Source: a bacterium
GTDB lineage: Bacteria; Desulfobacterota; UBA8473
Assembly: GCA_009773075.1 (NCBI GenBank)
Contig: WOUX01000213.1
Span: forward strand, 1-6,085
Length of the DNA stretch: 6,085 nt
Direction: 5' to 3'
Below the pieces are notes generated by a model that saw only the letters and a program-made list of their open reading frames with translations, was not told the origin of the DNA and did no database searches. A program made the position numbers and the translations under genes. Below are positions 1-4,813 of the stretch, piece by piece (the first letter of the stretch is position 1; each line of letters starts with the position of its first letter).

Positions 1-28
1 TAGTAATTAGAAGTTGCATACTTTTTGA

Positions 29-42
29 CTCTTAGGTAAGAG
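29..42. promoter_or_regulatory. Perfect 6-bp dyad (CTCTTA-GG-TAAGAG), possible operator
   Basis: Two perfect 6-bp inverted half-sites are separated by GG, about 90 bp before the first start codon of the cluster. A TTGACT sequence resembling a -35 element (25-30) overlaps its left edge, which is where a repressor site could lie. However, no acceptable -10 box follows at 16-18 bp. A second small hairpin (GCTTT-GAA-AAAGC, 42-54) abuts it. The dyad itself is seen directly; its role as an operator is inference. Confidence 0.25.
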
Positions 43-115
43 CTTTGAAAAAGCACCCCTTTTCGCTTCAATATAGATTTTTTTGCCTTAAGTAATTTTA
101 CAGATTTGTTACATT

Positions 116-125
116 TAAGGAGAGG
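116..125 (+). promoter_or_regulatory. Ribosome-binding site of the crotonase gene
   Basis: The purine-rich sequence AAGGAGAGG ends about 6-7 bases before the ATG at 132. It is a near-consensus Shine-Dalgarno and fixes that ATG as the start of the first gene. Confidence 0.75.
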
Positions 126-131
126 TTTATT

Positions 132-882
132 ATGGAATATAAGAACATAATAGTTTCAAAAGAGGAGGGCGGAATAGCAGTTATAACCCTGAATAGGCCT
201 GATGCGTTGAATGCCCTCAATGCCGAAGTGGGTAACGACCTGAGAAAAGCAACAGAAATCTTAAGGGAAGATAATGAAGTGAGGGTTATTATTGTAACAG
301 GTCAGGGAAGGGCATTTGCCGCTGGTGCAGACATAAAAGAGCTTAAAGATGCCAACTCCTGTGAAGCCAGAGAATGGGCCAGGGCATTGTTCGATTCATT
401 TGAGGCCCTTGGGAGGATGCCCAAACCGGTGATAGCTGCAGTGAATGGCATTGCCTTTGGAGGGGGGTGTGAACTGGCTTTGGCCTGCGACTTTATAGTT
501 GCATCAGAAAAGGCACAGTTTGGTGTCAGGGGGAATGTATCGTTTGGCTCGAGCCGTTGGGATGAGAATGGCAAAGGAGATGGTCTTTGTTGGAGACCCT
601 ATTGATGCAAAGACCGCCCAAAGTATTGGATTGGTAAACAGAGTCTTCCCTGCAGATAAGTTTTTGGATGAGGTTAAGTCCTTGGCCCGTAATATTGCAT
701 CAAAGAGTGGGATTACTTTAAAGCTGGCTAAACAAGCCCTTAATGAAGCTCAGGATTCTCCTGATCCGGATGGGGTATACAGAGACATCGATGCAATGGG
801 AGTTGCCTTTTCAACCGCTGATCAGAAAGAAGGGATGACAGCATTCGTTGAAAAGAGGGCTCCCAAGTTTGTGGGAAGGTGA
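132..882 (+). pseudogene. Enoyl-CoA hydratase/isomerase (crotonase family), broken by an internal deletion with frameshift
   Basis: Enoyl-CoA hydratases add water to 2-enoyl-CoA in the cytoplasm. The 5' part reads from ATG 132 through G131 (522-524) and shows the NRPDALNAL entry, the AAGADI oxyanion-hole motif (residues 63-68) and GGGCELA with the first catalytic Glu (E114). The reading then continues one base later in another frame. There GGMYRLARAVG (529-561) is followed by a normal crotonase C-terminus (GDPIDAKTAQSIGLVNRV, then FVEKRAPKF) ending at TGA 880-882. Between FG and SGG about 11 residues are missing, where the family has an xPExxLGxxPG-like segment with the second catalytic Glu (Glu164 of the rat enzyme). 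Only four bases (525-528) lie there, so about 32 nt seem lost. The unshifted frame stops at 603-605. With the loss restored the protein would be about 257 residues, normal for the family. As written no active hydratase can be made. Assembly error or true pseudogene cannot be told apart here. The exact acyl-CoA substrate is unknown. Confidence 0.88.
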
Positions 883-910
883 GAGATTAATAGAAGCGCA
901 ATTAAAAAGA

Positions 911-916
911 GGAGGT
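911..916 (+). promoter_or_regulatory. Ribosome-binding site that decides the GTG start of the biotin carrier
   Basis: GGAGGT lies 9 bases before GTG 926. It is the only strong Shine-Dalgarno in the short gap after the crotonase gene. It supports this GTG over in-frame upstream starts, which would overlap the crotonase 3' end. Confidence 0.75.
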
Positions 917-925
917 AAAACTCAA

Positions 926-1156
926 GTGGCTGATCAATCTAAAGGAACACCAGTAGTAGTACCGATGGTAGGGAAGATAATAGCAGTAGATGTAAAGGTT
1001 GGAGATAAGGTAGAAGAGAACAGCCAGATGGCCCTATTGGAGGCAATGAAGATGGAGATTCCAGTGGTTGCTCCTGTGTCTGGCACAATAAAAGAATTAA
1101 ATGTATCAGTGGGGCAGACGGTTCAAGCAGATACGGTTCTTGCTGTGATAGAATAA
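926..1156 (+). CDS. Biotin carboxyl carrier protein (biotin/lipoyl attachment domain), minimal form
   Basis: A 76-residue protein that is almost only a biotinyl domain: PMVGKI (13-18), VKVGDKVEENSQ (23-34), the EAMKME biotinylation motif (39-44, biotin on K42), AP.SGTIKE (49-57) and a closing V..DTVLAVIE. Such proteins carry CO2 on biotin between a biotin carboxylase or a decarboxylating subunit and a carboxyltransferase. Next to methylmalonyl-CoA mutase the natural partner would be a propionyl-CoA carboxylase, a methylmalonyl-CoA:pyruvate transcarboxylase or a methylmalonyl-CoA decarboxylase. None of those subunits is in the window, so which complex it serves is open. It lacks the Pro/Ala-rich linker and N-terminal extension of many carrier subunits. 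The GTG start is chosen from the GGAGGT 9 bases upstream. An in-frame extension upstream (from about 848) would overlap the crotonase end and has no ribosome site. The gap to the mutase gene is 30 bp, consistent with one operon. Confidence 0.88.
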   Translation: MADQSKGTPVVVPMVGKIIAVDVKVGDKVEENSQMALLEAMKMEIPVVAPVSGTIKELNVSVGQTVQADTVLAVIE

Positions 1157-1167
1157 GTTTAGGATGA

Positions 1168-1180
1168 CCTCCTGGGAGGA
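1168..1180 (+). promoter_or_regulatory. Mutase ribosome-binding site inside an anti-Shine-Dalgarno hairpin
   Basis: GGGAGGA (1174-1180) is the Shine-Dalgarno for GTG 1187, with 6 bases between. Immediately 5' lies CCTCC (1168-1172), the perfect complement of GGAGG (1175-1179). The site can therefore fold back on itself. The stem starts 12 bases after the stop codon of the biotin carrier gene, within reach of a terminating ribosome. This may couple translation of the two genes. The complementarity is seen directly; the regulatory effect is inference. Confidence 0.5.
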
Positions 1181-1186
1181 CTTGTA

Positions 1187-2842
1187 GTGGAAGAGGATAT
1201 AGAAAAGATACAAGAAGAAACAAAAAGGTGGGACAAAGACTGTCTGGGAAAGCATACCTTCAGGAAGCGTGAAACGGATTGGGGTTTAGAGATTAAGCCC
1301 CTTTATACGGTGGATGACACCAAAGATATCAATTATCTAAAAGAGATAGGCTTTCCGGGTGAATATCCTTTTACCAGGGCCCCACATCCATCGATGTACC
1401 TTGGAAAGCTGTGGACAATGAGACAGTACTCCGGGTATGGAACAGCAGACGAAACCAATAAACGATATAAGTATCTTCTTGAACAGGGACAGACAGGACT
1501 GAGTGTGGCATTCGATCTGCCTACCCAGATTGGCTATGATTCGGATCATCCTCTTTCCCAGGGTGAGGTAGGAAAGGTAGGGGTAGCAGTTGATTCTCTT
1601 GCTGATATGGAAACTATTTTCAACGGACTCCCTTTGGATAAATTGAGTACGTCTATGACTATTAATGCCCCAGCCGCCATACTCCTGGCAATGTATTTAG
1701 CAGTTGCAGAGAAACAAGGGATAGGCCCTGAGAAGCTGAATGGCACGATTCAAAACGATATATTAAAGGAGTATACGGTCAGAGGAACATATATTTTTCC
1801 GGTGGGTCCGTCCCTAAGGTTGATTACCGATATATTTGAGTACTGCTCAAAATATGTACCTAAATGGAATACTATAAATATAGCAGGCTATCATATGAGG
1901 GAGGCCGGCGCCACGGCAGTACAGGAGATAGCCTTCACCTTTGCAGATGCTATTGAGTATGTAAATGCTGGGATAAAGGCCGGGTTGAGGGTAGATGACT
2001 TCGCTCCAAGAATCTCCTGGATATTTAATACCCATAATAACTTCTTTGAGGAGATAGCCAAATATAGGGCTGCCAGAAGGTTATGGGCAAAGATTATGAA
2101 GGAAAGATTTGGGGCTTCTGACCCCAGATCATGGATGTTTCGGTTTCATACCCAGACCGCTGGCAGTGCACTAACTGCCCAACAACCCCTCAACAACGTT
2201 GTAAGGGTAGCGTTTCAGACATTGGCAGCCATATTGGGAGGCGCTCAATCCTTAGCTTCATGCTCCTTTGATGAAGCCTTAGCACTACCAACAGAGGAAT
2301 CAGTACGCCTTTCCTTGAGAACCCAGCAGATAATAGCCCATGAGATCGGGGTTACCGACACAGTGGATCCAATGGGCGGTTCTTTCTATATAGAGAGTCT
2401 GACAAAAAAGATGGAGGAGAAGATAACCGACTATATTAAGAGGATAGACGAATTAGGAGGAGCTGCTGCTGCTATAGAAAAAGGCTATATTCAACAGGAG
2501 ATTCAAGAGAGTGCGTACCGCTACCAAAAAGAAGTGGAGTCTGGAGGAAAAGTGGTGGTAGGGATGAATAGTTACCAGGTAGAGGAACCACTTCCCAAAG
2601 GTTTACTAAAGGTTGATACTGAGGTTGGAGCTATTCAGATAAAAAAGCTCAAAGAACTTAAAACAGCCAGGGATAATCAAAAGGTTCAATCCACTCTCTT
2701 AGCGTTAAGAAAGACTGCTGAAGGGTATGCCAATTTAATGCCTCCGATAATCGAGGCGGTTAAAGCCTATGCAACATTGGGTGAGACATGTGATGTGCTC
2801 CGAGAAGTCTTTGGTGAATATGAGGGAACCTCGGTAATATGA
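1187..2842 (+). CDS. Methylmalonyl-CoA mutase, large catalytic subunit
   Basis: With its B12 partner this cytoplasmic enzyme interconverts (R)-methylmalonyl-CoA and succinyl-CoA by a radical mechanism. The 551 residues form the substrate-binding TIM barrel and linker without a C-terminal cobalamin domain, which is the length expected of the split type; that domain is encoded by the next gene. Landmarks are TMRQYSGYGTA (77-87), GLSVAFDLPTQIGYDSDHP (104-122), TINAPA (158-163), GTIQNDILKEY (186-196), PSLRLITDIF (208-217), GYHMREAGA (234-242), RFHTQTAGS (319-327) and ALPTEES (366-372). Tyr81, Arg211 and His236 match Tyr89, Arg207 and His244 of the Propionibacterium enzyme. This favours methylmalonyl-CoA over isobutyryl-CoA or 2-hydroxyisobutyryl-CoA mutase, which have Phe or Ile at the Tyr and Gln at the Arg. 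The GTG start is supported by GGGAGGA 6 bases upstream. Every conserved block is present, in contrast to the broken genes on either side. Confidence 0.96.
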   Translation: MEEDIEKIQEETKRWDKDCLGKHTFRKRETDWGLEIKPLYTVDDTKDINYLKEIGFPGEYPFTRAPHPSMYLGKLWTMRQYSGYGTADETNKRYKYLLEQGQTGLSVAFDLPTQIGYDSDHPLSQGEVGKVGVAVDSLADMETIFNGLPLDKLSTSMTINAPAAILLAMYLAVAEKQGIGPEKLNGTIQNDILKEYTVRGTYIFPVGPSLRLITDIFEYCSKYVPKWNTINIAGYHMREAGATAVQEIAFTFADAIEYVNAGIKAGLRVDDFAPRISWIFNTHNNFFEEIAKYRAARRLWAKIMKERFGASDPRSWMFRFHTQTAGSALTAQQPLNNVVRVAFQTLAAILGGAQSLASCSFDEALALPTEESVRLSLRTQQIIAHEIGVTDTVDPMGGSFYIESLTKKMEEKITDYIKRIDELGGAAAAIEKGYIQQEIQESAYRYQKEVESGGKVVVGMNSYQVEEPLPKGLLKVDTEVGAIQIKKLKELKTARDNQKVQSTLLALRKTAEGYANLMPPIIEAVKAYATLGETCDVLREVFGEYEGTSVI

Positions 2843-2880
2843 AGGTTCTTTGATCTATGCAATAAAAGGGGCGATTTGGG

Positions 2881-2887
2881 AAGGAGG
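2881..2887 (+). promoter_or_regulatory. Ribosome-binding site that decides the start of the B12-binding subunit
   Basis: AAGGAGG is followed by 6 bases and then ATG 2894. This places the start at 2894 rather than at the in-frame TTG 2876, which lies upstream of this site and has no ribosome site of its own. Confidence 0.8.
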
Positions 2888-2893
2888 ACCTGG

Positions 2894-3298
2894 ATGAATC
2901 GGGATAAAAGGATTAGGGTTTTGGTGGCCAAACCCGGATTGGATGGCCATGATAGGGGAGCTAAGGTTATCGCTCGGGCTTTAAGAGATTCAGGGATGGA
3001 GGTTATTTACACGGGGATTCGTCAAACCCCGGAACAGATTGTTGATGCAGCTCTTCAGGAGGATGTAGATACCATTTTGTTGAGTATTCTCTCAGGGGCT
3101 CATGGTTTTTTGTTCCCGAGGATAATGGAACTCTTGAAAGAAAAGGGTCTAGGTGATATATTGGTTTTAGGTGGGGGTATTATCCCGGAAGACGATGTTC
3201 CTGAGTTAAAAAAACTCGGAATCTCTGAGATTTTTGGGCCTGGTATGTCTTCTCAAACACTAATAAACTACATTAGAGAGAACCTGTCTCAGGGATAA
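2894..3298 (+). CDS. Methylmalonyl-CoA mutase, small B12-binding subunit
   Basis: A 134-residue cobalamin-binding Rossmann-like domain that holds adenosylcobalamin under the barrel of the large subunit. The base-off/His-on signature D-x-H-x-x-G is at D17-H19-G22 (within KPGLDGHDRGAK). S-x-L is at S64-I65-L66 in the segment LSILSGAH, and the GG turn is at 93-95 (VLGGGIIP). RVLVAKPGLDGHD and YTGIRQTPEQIV are typical of the stand-alone mutase B subunit. The length is normal for this family and no conserved block is missing. It follows the large subunit with a 51-bp gap and precedes the chaperone gene by 38 bp. All three are probably on one transcript. The DNA shows no B12 riboswitch in front of it. 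Confidence 0.95.
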   Translation: MNRDKRIRVLVAKPGLDGHDRGAKVIARALRDSGMEVIYTGIRQTPEQIVDAALQEDVDTILLSILSGAHGFLFPRIMELLKEKGLGDILVLGGGIIPEDDVPELKKLGISEIFGPGMSSQTLINYIRENLSQG

Positions 3299-3336
3299 AT
3301 ACTTGGTATATTAACAGAATAGATTGGGGAGATACT

Positions 3337-4261
3337 ATGGAATTGGTTGACGAGGTACGTAAGGGGTCGGTTAGAGCTTTGGCTAAGCTAATTACCTTAG
3401 TGGAAAATGAGATGCCTGGTGGGATTGAGGCAATGGAAAAAATCTATCCTCTTACTGGCAATGCCTATATAATTGGTATTACCGGACCTCCTGGAGCAGG
3501 TAAAAGCACGCTGACTGATAGGATAACAAAAGAGCTTAGGCGTCAGAACCATACTGTGGGGATTATAGCTATTGATCCAACAAGTCCGTTTACCGGTGGG
3601 GCATTGTTAGGTGATAGGGTAAGGCATGGCTACCAGAGGGAGTCTGGGTGGTCTTTCCAGGGCAACGTCAGACACGGTAAAGGTCCTTGATGCCTATGGT
3701 AAGGATTATATTATTATTGAGACTGTAGGGGTTGGGCAAGACGAGGTGGATATAGTTAGAACTGCTGATGTATCGATTCTCGTTGTAATGCCAGGTGGTG
3801 GTGATGATATTCAGGCAATAAAGGCCGGCATTATGGAGATTGGGGATATATTTGTAGTAAATAAAGCTGACAGGGATGGGGCCGACAGATTGGTTACAGA
3901 GATTAAGATGATGTTAGGACTGAGTTCAACTGAAAGAGAATGGACTCCTCCCGTCATTAAGACTATAGCAACTGAAGATCAGGGCATCGATACCCTTGTT
4001 GAAAAGATTAAGGAACATAGAGAGTTTTTGGTTAAAAGCGGTATGCTGGCTTGCCGACGGAAAGAAAGGATCCGATGCGAAATAATTAAGATGGTTGAAT
4101 ACGAAATATACCGTTATCTCGATAGTTTAATAGCAGAAAATAAGGATTTTTTCGAACAGCGCCTGGAAGATATCGTAAACAAAAAGGAAGATCCGTATCG
4201 GTTAGCAAAACAGACAGTGGAGACTATAGCCAAAAGGATATCAAAGAACGCCAATGTATAG
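3337..4261 (+). pseudogene. meaB: MeaB/MMAA-type mutase chaperone GTPase (ArgK/LAO family), broken by an internal deletion with frameshift
   Basis: MeaB proteins are G3E-type GTPases that gate adenosylcobalamin transfer to methylmalonyl-CoA mutase and protect it from inactivation. The first part, from ATG 3337 (GGGGAGA just upstream), gives Walker A GPPGAGKST (residues 50-58), AIDPTSPFTGGALLGDRVR (78-96) and then leaves frame. The rest continues one base later, from 3626: MATRGSLGGLSRATSD, ETVGVGQDEVDI (from 3719), DDIQAIKAGIMEI, NKAD (from 3860) and the helical dimerisation tail to TAG 4259-4261. The family has about 14 residues between GDRxR and MATRG (pattern M..h..D..vFIRS). Here a single base (3625) stands in for them, an apparent loss of about 41 nt. 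The unshifted frame stops at 3688-3690. The two parts give about 307 residues, or about 321 with the gap restored, which is the usual size. Whether it is an assembly error or a decayed gene is not decidable from this sequence. Confidence 0.88.
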
Positions 4262-4278
4262 AAGCAAAGTAAGCGTCC

Positions 4279-4371
4279 AGCGGTCAGCACTCGGGGACCA
4301 GCAAGATATGTTATAATAAATTCGCATCAGGCGGACTAAAGGGTTTGTTTTTTGGCGGATAGCTGAATGCT
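4279..4371. repeat. Imperfect inverted repeat in the gap between meaB and the epimerase gene
   Basis: The arm 4279-4292 (AGCGGTCAGCACTC) can pair with 4358-4371 (GATAGCTGAATGCT) at 11 of 14 positions, counting one G-T. Both arms are built on a TCAGC/GCTGA core flanked by AGC/GCT. The gap is 133 bp, the largest in the cluster. It may be a small REP-like or MITE-like intergenic repeat. No second copy exists in the window to prove repetition. Confidence 0.35.
4309..4317 (+). promoter_or_regulatory. Extended -10 promoter (TGT-TATAAT) before the epimerase gene
   Basis: A perfect sigma-70 type TATAAT (4312-4317) is preceded by TG one base away (4309-4310), the extended -10 pattern. No -35-like hexamer sits at 16-18 bp upstream, which extended -10 promoters can do without. 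A start near 4324 would give a leader of about 70 nt to ATG 4395. This would let the epimerase and the downstream gene be expressed apart from the mutase genes. The motif is seen directly; activity is inferred. Confidence 0.42.
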
Positions 4372-4394
4372 CACGAAGTGAAAAGGGAGAACAA

Positions 4395-4796
4395 ATGAAG
4401 ATAAAGAAGATTGATCATATCGGTATAGCAGTAAAAAGCTGTGCTCCGGCTTTGAAGTTCTATGAAGATATACTGGGCATGAAGTCTGTTGGATCAGAAA
4501 CCGTGGAAGAGCAAAAGGCTACTACCGTATTTCTGCCAATAGGAGACAGTGAGCTGGAGTTGTTGGAATCCACATCTCCAGAGGGAGCTATAGCTAAGTT
4601 TATTGAAAAGAGAGGAGAGGGGATTCAGCATATCTGTCTTCAGGTAGAAAACATTGAAGAGGCATTGAGAGAGCTAAAAGAAAAGGGTGTGAAGCTGATT
4701 GACGAAACTCCCCGAAAGGGAGCAGGAGGGGCAAAAATAGCCTTTTTACACCCTAAATCAACCTATGGAGTACTGATAGAGATAAGCGAGAGATGA
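4395..4796 (+). CDS. mce: Methylmalonyl-CoA epimerase
   Basis: A 133-residue vicinal-oxygen-chelate (glyoxalase-fold) enzyme that interconverts (S)- and (R)-methylmalonyl-CoA. It links biotin-dependent carboxylation chemistry to the B12 mutase. Two paired beta-alpha-beta-beta-beta modules are visible. The first begins KIDHIGIAVKS (5-15) and the second begins GIQHICLQVENIEEA (76-90). Metal-ligand candidates are H8, H79 and E129, matching His50, His122 and Glu172 of the human enzyme. GAGGAKIAFLHPKSTYGVLIEI (109-130) is the family's closing signature. The length matches typical bacterial epimerases and no segment is missing. GGGAG (4385-4389) lies 5 bases before ATG 4395. It follows the broken meaB gene after a 133-bp gap with its own putative promoter, and is 17 bp from the next gene. 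Other VOC enzymes are far less likely given the mutase next door. Confidence 0.95.
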   Translation: MKIKKIDHIGIAVKSCAPALKFYEDILGMKSVGSETVEEQKATTVFLPIGDSELELLESTSPEGAIAKFIEKRGEGIQHICLQVENIEEALRELKEKGVKLIDETPRKGAGGAKIAFLHPKSTYGVLIEISER

Positions 4797-4813
4797 GGGA
4801 GATTTGGAGAATT

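Noticed and set aside
47..84. Rho-independent terminator near the left edge (weak stem before a run of seven T at 78-84)
   Set aside because: The possible stems are short and AT-rich and are not directly followed by the T run.
83..111. Sigma-70 promoter TTGCCT / TTGTTA before the crotonase gene
   Set aside because: The -10 match is too poor, and in an AT-rich leader such matches are expected by chance.
302..574. Open frame on the minus strand inside the crotonase gene
   Set aside because: It mirrors a conserved coding region, has no family resemblance and no ribosome site.
848..925. Longer N-terminus for the biotin carrier starting at about 848
   Set aside because: It would overlap the crotonase 3' end in another frame and has no ribosome site, whereas GTG 926 has GGAGGT at 9 bases.
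939..2035. Several minus-strand open frames opposite the biotin carrier and mutase genes
   Set aside because: They are Leu/Ser/Pro-rich or otherwise unconvincing shadows of strongly conserved genes on the plus strand.
2876..2893. TTG 2876 as the start of the B12-binding subunit
   Set aside because: The strong AAGGAGG lies downstream of it and directly serves ATG 2894.
525..3626. Programmed +1 ribosomal frameshifting in the crotonase and MeaB genes
   Set aside because: A frameshift alone would not restore the 11-14 conserved residues that are absent at each junction. I see no slippery site, and neither family is known for it.
4275..4299. Terminator after meaB (GTCC..GGAC or GGTC..GACC stems)
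   Set aside because: Only 4-bp stems with large loops and no T tract after them.
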